Below are positions 43,807 through 51,966 of a stretch of 64,000 nucleotides of DNA, one piece after another. A program made the position numbers and the translations under genes. Position 1 is the first letter of the stretch. Every line of letters begins with the position of its first letter. The notes under the pieces were generated by a model that searched no databases, was not told the origin of the DNA, and saw nothing but the letters and a program-made list of their open reading frames with translations. The stretch is from JAJPKK01 sp963802745 (GTDB lineage: Bacteria > Pseudomonadota > Alphaproteobacteria > Rhizobiales > Xanthobacteraceae): contig CAWDKL010000086.1 in NCBI GenBank assembly GCA_963802745.1, positions 62,001 through 126,000 on the forward strand. Reading direction: 5' to 3'.

Positions 43807-45159
43807 ATGAGACCCGAACCCCGCTTCAAAGTCGCCGTGATCGGCTCCGGCATATCCGGACTCTCCGCTGCCTGGCTGCTTGCGACGCGCCACGATGTGA
43901 CGGTCTACGAAAGTGCCGATCGAATTGGTGGTCACACGAATACCATGCTGGCGTCCGTTGACGGTCATCGCGTCCCGGTCGATATCGGATTTATCGTGTT
44001 CAACCCGGGTGCATACCCGAACCTGACGGCATTGTTTGAATTCCTTGAGGTTCCGACGGCCAAATCCGACATGTCGTTTTCGGTTTCCCTCGACGACGGG
44101 GCACTGGAATATTCCGGGACCAGCCTGTCCGGCCTGTTCGGGCAGGCGACCAATTTGGCGCGACCCGCATTCTGGTTCATGTTGATGGACCTCGTGCGCT
44201 TCTACCGGGAAGCTTCGCGCGACGCCGCGCAGCGCGAGATCGAGTGCATAAGCCTTGGCGACTACCTCAAACGCGGTCGCTACGGCACCCCCTTTCGCGA
44301 TCATCATATCCTGCCGATGGCCGCCGCCATCTGGTCGGCGCCGCCGGCGGAAATCCTGTCCTACCCGGCGGCCGCGTTCATCCGGTTCCACCATAATCAC
44401 GGGCTGTTGCGGCTGCGCGGCCGTCCGGTGTGGCGGACCGTCGTCGGCGGCAGCCGCAATTATGTCGAGCGTCTGTGCCAGGAATTGGCTGGCCGGATCA
44501 AGTTGGATAGCGCCGTGGTCGGCGTGCACCGTACCGCCGAAGGCCCCGTCATCATCGATCGTACCGGTCAGGCGGAGCGATTCGATCATGTGGTGTTGGC
44601 AACCCACGCCGACCAGGCCCTGGAAATCCTCGCGGACGCGAGCGCCGCGGAGCGCGACATTCTTGGCGCATTCCGTTACAGCCGCAATCTCGCGGTCGTG
44701 CATATGGACGAAAGCCTGATGCCGAAGCGGCGCGCTGTATGGTCGAGCTGGAACTATATCGGCACCCGCAACGCGGTCCGGGACGGGATATGCGTGACCT
44801 ACTGGATGAATCGGCTGCAACCGCTCGCGACCAAGCGGAATATATTCCTCACGCTTAATCCGCCCCGCCCGCCCCACGGCGGCAGCCTCCTGCACAGCGA
44901 GCTCTACGCGCATCCGATCTTCGATGAACGGGCCATTGCGGCGCAGCGCCGGTTGTGGTCGCTGCAGGGGCAGCGCGCAACGTGGTTCTGCGGCGCGCAT
45001 TTCGGTGCGGGATTTCACGAGGATGGGCTGCAGGCCGGGCTCGCGGTGGCGGAGCAGCTCGGCGGCGTTCGCCGGCCCTGGAACGTGGCCGATGAATCCG
45101 GGCGGATCGTCTTGCCTGCCGCGGGTGCGGCGGCGCGCGGCGAGCCGGTGCCGGCATGA
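43807..45159 (+). CDS. FAD-dependent oxidoreductase (amine-oxidase family)
   Basis: A 450-residue flavoprotein beginning RFKVAVIGSGISGLSAAWLL, the dinucleotide-binding motif, followed by ESADRIGGHTNTM. Other landmarks are FIVFNPGAYPNLTALFEFL and WFCGAHFGAGFHEDGLQAG. This family is regularly found with DUF1365 and Cfa-like genes, and in singlet-oxygen regulons it is linked to fatty-acid modification; substrate unknown. ATG 43807 overlaps no neighbour, and the leader from the RpoE-type promoter would be about 215 bases. The next start overlaps its stop by 4 bp. Confidence 0.85.
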   Translation: MRPEPRFKVAVIGSGISGLSAAWLLATRHDVTVYESADRIGGHTNTMLASVDGHRVPVDIGFIVFNPGAYPNLTALFEFLEVPTAKSDMSFSVSLDDGALEYSGTSLSGLFGQATNLARPAFWFMLMDLVRFYREASRDAAQREIECISLGDYLKRGRYGTPFRDHHILPMAAAIWSAPPAEILSYPAAAFIRFHHNHGLLRLRGRPVWRTVVGGSRNYVERLCQELAGRIKLDSAVVGVHRTAEGPVIIDRTGQAERFDHVVLATHADQALEILADASAAERDILGAFRYSRNLAVVHMDESLMPKRRAVWSSWNYIGTRNAVRDGICVTYWMNRLQPLATKRNIFLTLNPPRPPHGGSLLHSELYAHPIFDERAIAAQRRLWSLQGQRATWFCGAHFGAGFHEDGLQAGLAVAEQLGGVRRPWNVADESGRIVLPAAGAAARGEPVPA

Positions 45160-45953
45160 CCACCCGATCCGTGTTCTGCTCCTGCCTCTATGTGGGCTCC
45201 GTCATTCACCGGCGGTTGCGCCCGCGCGTCCATCATTTCCGCTATCGTGCCTTTTGGCTGCTGGTCGATCTTGACGAGTTGCCGCAGCTCGACGCGCATT
45301 TGCGGTTGTTTTCTCATAATCGCCCCAATATTTTTTCGCTGTACGATTCCGATCACGGCGACGGGAGCGCGACGCCGTTGCGCCTGCAGGCGGAGCGCCA
45401 ACTCGCATTGGCCGGGATCGATCTCGCCGGCGGCGCAATTCGGCTGCTCTGCATGCCGCGCACGCTCGGGTATTGCTTCAATCCGCTGAGCATCTATTTC
45501 TGCTACCATCCTGATGGTTCGCTCGCGGCGCTGATCTACCAGGTCCATAACACCTTCGGCGAGCGGCACAGTTATCTCATCGCCGCGCAGCGGGGCGCCG
45601 GCGCGGTGCATCAGCGGTGCCGGAAATCATTATACGTTTCGCCGTTCATGGATATGAATATGTCCTATGAGTTTCGGATCACCGGTCCGGGCGCGCGCTG
45701 CGCCGTGGCCATTGGGGCCCGCGCTCCGGAGGGGCCGATGTTTCTCGCCGCTCTCGCGGGTTGCCGCGAAGACCTTAAGGACTTAAACCTGATGCGGAGG
45801 TTTTTCACCGTGCCGGCGGTTACCATGAAAGTGATGACGGCGATCCACTGGGAAGCCTTGCGGCTGTGGCTCAAGGGGATTCGCTACCGCAGCCCGCCGG
45901 CACTGCCCGCGTCCGCGATCTCGATCATTCCCGTTTCCGGCAAGTTGGACTGA
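45156..45953 (+). CDS. DUF1365 family protein
   Basis: A 265-residue protein with the DUF1365 signature: LYVGSVIHRRLRPRVHHFRYRAFWLLVDLDEL at the N-terminus, RLLCMPRTLGYCFNPLSIYFCYHPDG in the middle, and VSPFMDMNMSYEFRI. Always seen between a FAD oxidoreductase and a cyclopropane-synthase-like gene, as here. Biochemical role unknown; lipid modification is inferred from company. Coupled by ATGA to the preceding gene, and 2 bp before the next. Confidence 0.85.
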   Translation: MTTRSVFCSCLYVGSVIHRRLRPRVHHFRYRAFWLLVDLDELPQLDAHLRLFSHNRPNIFSLYDSDHGDGSATPLRLQAERQLALAGIDLAGGAIRLLCMPRTLGYCFNPLSIYFCYHPDGSLAALIYQVHNTFGERHSYLIAAQRGAGAVHQRCRKSLYVSPFMDMNMSYEFRITGPGARCAVAIGARAPEGPMFLAALAGCREDLKDLNLMRRFFTVPAVTMKVMTAIHWEALRLWLKGIRYRSPPALPASAISIIPVSGKLD

Positions 45954-45955
45954 CC

Positions 45956-47191
45956 ATGTCGATGCAAATCCAACCGTCGACCGCGCGTAGCCTTGATGCC
46001 GACGACACCAATTCGGTCGCGGCCACGCTGTGGCGGCGCCTCATTCCGCCGCTCGACTGCGGCCGGCTGGTGATCGAGACGCCGGCCGGCGAGCAGGTGG
46101 TGATGGCCGGCCCGCAGCCGGGTCCGCAGGCCTGGCTTACGATTTACAGCATGCGATGCCTGTGGCGCCTGGTGACCGGCGGGGATATGGGTTTCGCAGA
46201 GTCCTATGTGGCGGGCGAGTGGTCGTCACCGCACATCGGCGCCGTGCTCGATCTTGGGCTCCGCAACAGTGCCGCCGAGGCGCGGGTGCGGCGCCTGCGC
46301 ACACCGGATTTGCTGCGCAGGGCGCGCCATGCCCTGAACCGCAATACGCGGTGGGGCAGCCGGCGCAACATCGCGGCCCATTACGATCTCGGCAACGCAT
46401 TCTATGCGCACTGGCTCGACGCCGGCATGAGCTATTCGTCTGCATTGTTCAGCGAACAGGACCAGACGCTCGAGGCGGCACAAGAGGCCAAGCTCGATCG
46501 GGTGTGCGAACTGCTGGCGTTGTCCGGCGGGGAAAATGTGCTCGAAATCGGCTGCGGCTGGGGCAGCCTGGCGGAGCGGATCGTATTCCGTCACGGTTGC
46601 GAATTCACCGGAATTACGCTGTCGCAACGGCAGCTCGAATTCGCGCGCCGCCGGCTCGATCGGTGCGAAATGGGCCGGCACGCCGACCTGCGCTTGCAGG
46701 ACTATCGGGACGTGCAGGGTTCCTATGACCGCATCGTCTCGATCGAAATGCTGGAGGCAGTCGGGGAGGCCTACTGGCCGACCTATTTCGGCAAACTGTT
46801 TGCCAATCTGCGCCCCGGCGGGTCGGCCGTATTACAGGCGATCACCATCGACGAGGCTGCCTTCACGCAATACCGGCGCAGGCCGGATTTCATTCAAAAA
46901 TATATTTTTCCCGGCGGCATGCTGCCGACGCGGCAGATTATCGAACGGGAGACCGCAGCAGCCGGGCTGAAACTTATGGCGTCGGAGTTCTTCGGCCGCA
47001 GCTATGCGCGAACGCTGGCCGAATGGCAGCACCGTTTCCAGATCGCGTGGCCCGCCATCGCGGCGCTCGGCTTCGATGCGCGCTTCAAACGAATTTGGGA
47101 ATATTATCTCGCCTATTGCCAAGCCGGTTTCGAGGCGGGCATGATCGATGTCGGCCTGTATAAACTGGAGCGCCCAGCCGGCGGCGGGTGA
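45956..47191 (+). CDS. Cyclopropane-fatty-acyl-phospholipid synthase-like methyltransferase
   Basis: SAM-dependent methyltransferase acting on membrane fatty acyl chains, 411 residues. NIAAHYDLGNAFYAHWLD, MSYSSALFSEQDQTLEAAQ, the SAM motif VLEIGCGWGSLAERIV and SIEMLEAVGEAYWPTYF are typical of Cfa. Related RpoE-dependent enzymes in Rhodobacter make methylated precursors of furan fatty acids, so UfaM is a possible identity; motifs alone do not decide. It ends the divergent RpoE-linked operon and converges with the response regulator. Confidence 0.87.
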   Translation: MSMQIQPSTARSLDADDTNSVAATLWRRLIPPLDCGRLVIETPAGEQVVMAGPQPGPQAWLTIYSMRCLWRLVTGGDMGFAESYVAGEWSSPHIGAVLDLGLRNSAAEARVRRLRTPDLLRRARHALNRNTRWGSRRNIAAHYDLGNAFYAHWLDAGMSYSSALFSEQDQTLEAAQEAKLDRVCELLALSGGENVLEIGCGWGSLAERIVFRHGCEFTGITLSQRQLEFARRRLDRCEMGRHADLRLQDYRDVQGSYDRIVSIEMLEAVGEAYWPTYFGKLFANLRPGGSAVLQAITIDEAAFTQYRRRPDFIQKYIFPGGMLPTRQIIERETAAAGLKLMASEFFGRSYARTLAEWQHRFQIAWPAIAALGFDARFKRIWEYYLAYCQAGFEAGMIDVGLYKLERPAGGG

Positions 47192-47219
47192 GGGAGCATA
47201 ACGGGTTTGCGGGATTTGA

Positions 47220-47906
47220 TCACTCGTCACCGGCGTCCGGGCCGAACCAGCCCTCGCCGATGGCGAACCGCACCAGCGCGACCCGGCTTCGGATCCCCAG
47301 TTTCTCCATGGCGCGTGCTTTGTAAGTCTCGACGCTGCGAACGCCGATCCGCAGCCTCGCGGCGATCATCTTGTTGCTGTGGCCTATGGTGGTGAGGCGG
47401 ACGACCTCCATTTCGCGACCGCTGAGTTGACAAGTCTGAGCGCCCCGGGCGGGACTTTCCGGCTCCTGGCGGGAGACGGCCTCGGTCTGCTCGGCGATCG
47501 CCGGATCAAGGTAGACTTCGCCGGCGGCGACCGTGCGTATACTTCTGCACAGTGCCTCGGTGGCCGAGCGCTTGAGCAGATATCCGCCCACGCCGAGTTC
47601 CAGGAGTTTGCGCACATAGGCGCCCTCCTCGTGCATGGTCAGCACCAGCACCCGGCATTGCGGACAGGCGGCGAGCAGTTTGCGCGCGATCTCGACACCG
47701 TTGAGGCCCGGCATCGAAAGGTCGAGCACCGCCACGTCCGGACGCTGTGCGATGGCCAGGCTTAGGGCCGTCGTTCCGTCCGTGGCTTCGCCCACCAATT
47801 CGATCTCCTCGTCGGCGATGACGAGCGCCTTGATGCCGCTCAGCACCACGGGATGATCGTCGGCCAATAAAACGCGAACGCGCGGTGATGCGTGAGGGCT
47901 TGTCAT
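47220..47906 (-). CDS. NarL/FixJ-family response regulator
   Basis: Receiver domain at residues 10-125 with acidic pocket ADDHPVVL and phospho-acceptor Asp in VAVLDLSMPGLNG, conserved Lys in LLKRSATEAL. C-terminal LuxR helix-turn-helix: LSGREMEVVRLTTIGHSNKM, then VRSVETYKARAMEKLGI. 228 residues. The start overlaps the stop of the kinase gene (ATGA at 47903-47906). Being next to and divergent from pucBA, it may control LH2 genes. Confidence 0.9.
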   Translation of the reverse strand: MTSPHASPRVRVLLADDHPVVLSGIKALVIADEEIELVGEATDGTTALSLAIAQRPDVAVLDLSMPGLNGVEIARKLLAACPQCRVLVLTMHEEGAYVRKLLELGVGGYLLKRSATEALCRSIRTVAAGEVYLDPAIAEQTEAVSRQEPESPARGAQTCQLSGREMEVVRLTTIGHSNKMIAARLRIGVRSVETYKARAMEKLGIRSRVALVRFAIGEGWFGPDAGDE

Positions 47907-48706
47907 GCCAGCGGAATCCGCACAAACAGGGTGGTCCCGCTGCCGGGCGTCGATTCAATGTCCATCGAACCGCCGACCTGCGACAGGCGTTCGCGCATAC
48001 CCAATAGCCCGAGCCGCCCGGATCGCGGGGGTTCATCGCAGACGAACCCCCGCCCGTTGTCCTCGACGATCATGCTGACATGACCGTTTTCCGATCCGAG
48101 GATGACGCCGACTTCCGTTGCTTGCGCATGCCGCACCGCATTGGTCAGCGCTTCTTGGAGAACCCGGTAAAGCACCGTTTCCACGGCCGGCGGGAGTCTC
48201 TCCTCAGCCAGTGTCATATGCAGGTCGAAACGGACCGGAGCGCACGCCCGCCAGCGATCCACAAGGTTGCGGATGGCGGTATCGATCCCGATGTCATCGA
48301 GGCAGCTGGGGCGAATTTCCCAGGCGAGGCGGGCGAGCTCCCGGACGGCGTCGGTGGCGATCGTCTTGATCTCGGCCAAGCGTGTTTGCAGCTCCGTGGC
48401 TCCGGGTACCGACTGCACGACGCCGTCCAGGCCAAGTCGGAGCAGGGTCAGCGATTGCCCGAGCGTGTCATGCAGTTCGCGCGCAATCCGTTTGCGCTCT
48501 GCTTCTTGGTCCGACACGATCTGGCGGAGAATTTTGGCCAGTTCGGCCTCGACGGCGGCGCGCCGGCGCTTTTCCTTCCGTAGCGCCTGAAAGGTCTCTA
48601 AATACCTCGTACGCCAATACGACGGCTCGCGCCGGGATGGCCCTCCGCCGCGGGATGGCGGATCAAGCGGCGATATAACAAGCATGCCAGCGCCAACATT
48701 CGGCAT
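47903..48706 (-). CDS. NarX/DegS-type sensor histidine kinase
   Basis: Cytoplasmic histidine kinase with a coiled-coil start (ALRKEKRRRAAVEAELAKIL), phospho-acceptor His in ERKRIARELHDTLGQSLTLL (HisKA_3), and a GHKL ATPase domain with LQEALTNAVRHAQA, VEDNGRGF and LGLLGMRERLSQVGG. No transmembrane segment or PAS domain is seen, so the signal is unknown. ATG 48706 (MPNVGAGMLVIS) is chosen over 48769 because GGGAGGA lies 7 bp upstream, and 48769 falls inside a PpsR box of the puc promoter. 267 residues. Confidence 0.85.
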   Translation of the reverse strand: MPNVGAGMLVISPLDPPSRGGGPSRREPSYWRTRYLETFQALRKEKRRRAAVEAELAKILRQIVSDQEAERKRIARELHDTLGQSLTLLRLGLDGVVQSVPGATELQTRLAEIKTIATDAVRELARLAWEIRPSCLDDIGIDTAIRNLVDRWRACAPVRFDLHMTLAEERLPPAVETVLYRVLQEALTNAVRHAQATEVGVILGSENGHVSMIVEDNGRGFVCDEPPRSGRLGLLGMRERLSQVGGSMDIESTPGSGTTLFVRIPLA

Positions 48707-48763
48707 GTGCGGGTTCCTCCCCCAACAACTGCCGCCGTCCGGAATGACCCGGACGTTGCTATG

Positions 48764-48807
48764 TGTCATTTAGAATTGACAATCTCCGATGTCAACGTGT
48801 TTATACA
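48764..48807 (+). promoter_or_regulatory. puc promoter with two exact PpsR boxes
   Basis: TGTCATTTAGAATTGACA (48764-48781) and TGTCAACGTGTTTATACA (48790-48807) both fit TGT-N12-ACA exactly and are separated by exactly 8 bp. The first is a perfect TGTCA-N8-TGACA palindrome. TTGACA 48776-48781 is a -35, and TTTATA/TTATAC around 48800-48806 a -10, so both boxes would block polymerase. This is the best PpsR target of the window. Confidence 0.82.
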
Positions 48808-48955
48808 GCTACGCCAGGAGGTTCCTGGTACCGGCCCACGCCGTGGCCGCGTGGACGATGCAAACAGTGTGGTCGAACATTCCCGTTCGGCTGTGCCGCC
48901 ACGAACAGCCGCACGCTTGAGCGGAGCGTCGCTGGTTTCTCAAGGAGGTGTCGCA

Positions 48956-49117
48956 ATGTCTGGAATCGATGATCCAAACCGAGTCTGGCCGACCGGCTTG
49001 ACCATTGCCGAATCGGAGGAGCTGCATAAGCACCTGATCGACGGCAGCCGAGTGTTCTTTCTGATCGCCCTGGTCGCGCATATCCTCGCGTATATCTACA
49101 CGCCTTGGCTGCACTAG
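48956..49117 (+). CDS. pucB: LH2 beta polypeptide PucB
   Basis: A 53-residue LH2 beta chain. LTIAESEELHKHLIDGSRVF and ALVAHILAYIYTPWLH are typical; His42 is the B850 ligand and His24/His26 lie at the cytoplasmic side. ATG 48956 follows AAGGAGG. The gap from the promoter is about 150 bp, leaving a long leader. pucA starts 12 bp later. LH1 beta (pufB) has a WRPWLPG end, which this protein lacks. Confidence 0.95.
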   Translation: MSGIDDPNRVWPTGLTIAESEELHKHLIDGSRVFFLIALVAHILAYIYTPWLH

Positions 49118-49129
49118 GAGGTATCGCAC

Positions 49130-49507
49130 ATGAATCAAGGTCGCATTTGGTGTGTGGTCAACCCAACAGTAGGGCTGCCGCTGTTCATCGGGAGCGTCGC
49201 AGTGACGTCGCTCATTGTGCACTACTCGATTTTGTCGCACACTACCTGGTTCTCGGCGTACTGGAACGGCGGGGCAAAGGGGAAGGCCGCTGACGAGGGC
49301 CCGGTTGCTCCCGTTGCCGGTATGTTCAAGGCCCAGCCTGGGTATGTGATCTCCGTTTCTCCGGTTGCCGCAATACCCGGCAAGTCCGAGTCCTCGTTCG
49401 TGATCACGGTCGCTCCGGACCCGGCAGCTAAAGTGGAAGCGGCTGACAACGAGGTGGCGCCTCCCCCTCCCGATACGCTGGCCATGACCACGGCCGGTCC
49501 TAACTAG
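49130..49507 (+). CDS. pucA: LH2 alpha polypeptide PucA with long C-terminal extension
   Basis: The first 50 residues are a normal LH2 alpha chain: MNQGRIWCVVNPTVGLPLFI, His31 as bacteriochlorophyll ligand, and SHTTWFSAYWNGG. Tyr44-Trp45 is the pattern of B800-850 (not B800-820) antennae. The protein then runs 75 residues further (125 in total, against about 55-60 usual), with a Val/Ser/Ala segment and a Pro-rich end. The extension would be periplasmic. AGGAGG precedes the start. The tail is in frame with no sign of a shift. Confidence 0.92.
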   Translation: MNQGRIWCVVNPTVGLPLFIGSVAVTSLIVHYSILSHTTWFSAYWNGGAKGKAADEGPVAPVAGMFKAQPGYVISVSPVAAIPGKSESSFVITVAPDPAAKVEAADNEVAPPPPDTLAMTTAGPN

Positions 49508-49512
49508 CTGCT

Positions 49513-49563
49513 TGGTCACCCGTTTCGGTGACCATACAGGGCCGGGGGCCTAGAACCCGGCCC
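49513..49563 (+). terminator. Two tandem hairpins after pucA
   Basis: TGGTCACC (49513-49520) pairs with GGTGACCA (49527-49534), loop 6. GGGCCGGG (49539-49546) pairs with CCCGGCCC (49556-49563), loop 9. No T-run follows. As at pufA, they would stabilise the antenna message and reduce readthrough to pucC. Confidence 0.6.
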
Positions 49564-49738
49564 GAGCGTTTCTATCCGGGGGATCCGCGCTTCGCGCGCG
49601 GCCTTGGCGACGCCCGGCAGTGCGAGTGCCGCCTGTGATAGATGATAGACCCGCTATGCCGTCAGCGCTGGCGCGATGCCTTGCGCGCGCCATACTATAC
49701 CTTTGGCCGTTCACATCGGTCTTCTCAGCGGTCGGACG

Positions 49739-51127
49739 ATGAATCGTATCAGCCAAGGCGTCGTGACGGCGTGGCTCCGCTTGGGGCCTCGCTTTTTGCC
49801 GTTTGCCGATGCCGCCACGCCGGATTTGCCGCTGTCGCGACTTTTGCGCCTATCACTTTTTCAGGTGTCGGTCGGGATGGCGCTGGTGCTTTTGATCGGC
49901 ACGCTCAATCGGGTGATGATCGTTGAACTTGATGTACCGGCTTCACTGGTCGGAATCATGATTTCGCTGCCGTTGATCTTTGCGCCGTTCCGGGCTTTGA
50001 TCGGATTCCGCTCCGATACCCACCGCTCCGAACTCGGCTGGAGGCGCGTGCCGTTCATTTATCGCGGCACCATGGTGCAATTCGGCGGCCTCGCCATCAT
50101 GCCATTTGCGTTGCTGGTTTTATCCGGCGCCGGCAATTCCGCCGCCGCGCCGGCATGGATCGGGTTGCTGGCCGCGGGCCTGGCGTTTCTCCTCGTCGGC
50201 GCCGGACTGCACACAACGCAGACGGTCGGCTTGGCTTTGGCGACCGATTTGGCGCCGACCGAATCGCAGCCGAAGGTCGTAGGCCTGATGTACGTCATGC
50301 TGCTGTTCGGCATGATCGCCAGCGCGCTCGGCTTTGGGGCGCTGCTCGCGAATTTCAGCCCCGGGCGGTTGATCCAGGTGATTCAGGGCGCGGCGCTGGC
50401 CACGATTATTCTCAACACGGTGGCGCTGTGGAAGCAGGAGCCGCGCCGCCGAACCGCCGCGGCGCAATCGCGTCAGCCGCGGCCGAGTTTTCGCGAATCG
50501 TGGGAGAGCTTTATCAGCGGCGATCATGCGATGCGTCGGCTGATCGTCTTGGGCCTCGGGACGATGGCGTTCAGCATGGAAGACGTACTGCTCGAACCCT
50601 ATGGCGGTCAGATTTTGCACCTGGCCGTAGGTGACACCACCAAGCTGACTGCGACATTGGCGGTGGGCGGCCTGTTGGGTTTCTGGCTGGCGTCACGGGT
50701 TCTCAGCCGGGGCGCCGATCCATTCCGGATGGTCGGCTACGGTGTCTTGGTGGGAATTCCGGCGTTTTTGGCCGTTATTCTTGCGGCACCCATGGCCTCC
50801 AAGATGATGTTCGGCGGCGGAACCTTGCTGATCGGATTTGGCGCCGGCCTGTTCGGTCATGGCACCTTGACTGCGACGATGAATCTCGCTCCGCCGCATC
50901 AGACCGGATTGGCGCTCGGAGCCTGGGGTGCCGTGCAGGCGTCGGCGGCGGGGCTCGCCATTGCGCTGGGTGGGATCATTCGCGATGTGGTCGCCGGAAT
51001 AGCCCCGCAAACCATGTTCGGGGCCGCGATTGCCTATGACGTCGTCTATGGCATCGAACTTGTCTTGTTGATGGCGACGATCGTTACCATGATTCCCCTC
51101 ATGCGCCGAATCGCAGCCTATGCGTAG
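49739..51127 (+). CDS. pucC: LH2 assembly protein PucC
   Basis: A 462-residue PucC-family membrane protein with about 12 helices, closely similar to LhaA in this window: LGPRFLPFADAATPDLPLSRLLRLSLFQVSVGMA, NRVMIVELDVPASLVGIMIS, LIGFRSDTHRSELGWRRVPF and MEDVLLEPYGGQI. Being downstream of pucBA points to LH2 assembly. ATG 49739 has no strong ribosome site. Its segment ATC GTT GAA CTT is intact although it contains the GTTGAAC string found at several frame breaks. Confidence 0.93.
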   Translation: MNRISQGVVTAWLRLGPRFLPFADAATPDLPLSRLLRLSLFQVSVGMALVLLIGTLNRVMIVELDVPASLVGIMISLPLIFAPFRALIGFRSDTHRSELGWRRVPFIYRGTMVQFGGLAIMPFALLVLSGAGNSAAAPAWIGLLAAGLAFLLVGAGLHTTQTVGLALATDLAPTESQPKVVGLMYVMLLFGMIASALGFGALLANFSPGRLIQVIQGAALATIILNTVALWKQEPRRRTAAAQSRQPRPSFRESWESFISGDHAMRRLIVLGLGTMAFSMEDVLLEPYGGQILHLAVGDTTKLTATLAVGGLLGFWLASRVLSRGADPFRMVGYGVLVGIPAFLAVILAAPMASKMMFGGGTLLIGFGAGLFGHGTLTATMNLAPPHQTGLALGAWGAVQASAAGLAIALGGIIRDVVAGIAPQTMFGAAIAYDVVYGIELVLLMATIVTMIPLMRRIAAYA

Positions 51128-51185
51128 TCGGCAACCATCCAAGAGTAAAAGAAGCTTCCGGCCTGAATACCCAAACGGAGATGTC

Positions 51186-51785
51186 ATGACCCAAACGATC
51201 ACGCGGATGTACGGCAGCCACGAGCATGCGGTGGACGCTGTCAACGAGCTGAAGAAATCCCATTTTCCGGGCAGCAGTATCCATGTGGTTAGCGCGGCGG
51301 ACGTGAACGAAACGTCAGCCGGAACCGGTGGCGAAGATCCGGTTACGGCGGCCATCATGAAGGGATACGTCCTGAAGGCTCATGCCAAAGTTTATGCCGA
51401 GGGCGTTCGCAATGGTGGCACGCTCGTCACCGTGCATGCCCCGTTCGGATCTGCCGACGAGGCCATTGAGATTCTCGACAAGCATCATCCGATCGAATCG
51501 GGAGTTCCGGAACCCCAGCGCACCTATTTGGCATGGGACGATGCCGCCCCCGTGTCCTCGATGTTTCTGCTGCCGGTGCTCTCCACGGACCGGACGCCGT
51601 TCTCGTCGTTCTGGAACATTCCGACCCGTAAGCACGGACACACTTTCAAACTCAAACAGATTTCCCACGGCAGCCTATCTTCGTCATTGGGACTGCCGCA
51701 GCTATCGCGTAATTCGGCACCGCTTTCGTCCTTGTTCGGCCTGCCGCTGTTGTCGAAGCAATCGGACAAGCGACGGTCGAAATAG
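51186..51785 (+). CDS. YflT-like protein with C-terminal SSxxGLPxLS repeats, linked to puc
   Basis: A 199-residue soluble protein. Residues 1-100 resemble YflT-type stress proteins: TRMYGSHEHAVDAVNELKKS, then VRNGGTLVTVHAPFGSADEA. The C-terminal 85 residues hold four copies of a short motif: SSMFLLPVLS, SSFWNIPT, SSSLGLPQLS and SSLFGLPLLS, spaced by 15-28 residues, in a Ser/Leu-rich, basic setting. I do not know this combination as a named family. It starts 58 bp after pucC on the same strand, so it may be co-transcribed with LH2 genes. Confidence 0.72.
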   Translation: MTQTITRMYGSHEHAVDAVNELKKSHFPGSSIHVVSAADVNETSAGTGGEDPVTAAIMKGYVLKAHAKVYAEGVRNGGTLVTVHAPFGSADEAIEILDKHHPIESGVPEPQRTYLAWDDAAPVSSMFLLPVLSTDRTPFSSFWNIPTRKHGHTFKLKQISHGSLSSSLGLPQLSRNSAPLSSLFGLPLLSKQSDKRRSK

Positions 51786-51966
51786 CGATTCCCGCCAGCC
51801 GGCTACACCCACAAATAACGTGCGAGCCGCAGCCGGGTGGCGGACAAATTTGCCGTCCGGCTGCATCGGGGCGTGCAGGTACGGTCGCGTTGTTCAAGCG
51901 GCCGTTGATGTTAATGAGATATGCATCACGCAATATGCCGTATTGTAGCCCAGCGAGGCCCAGGTA

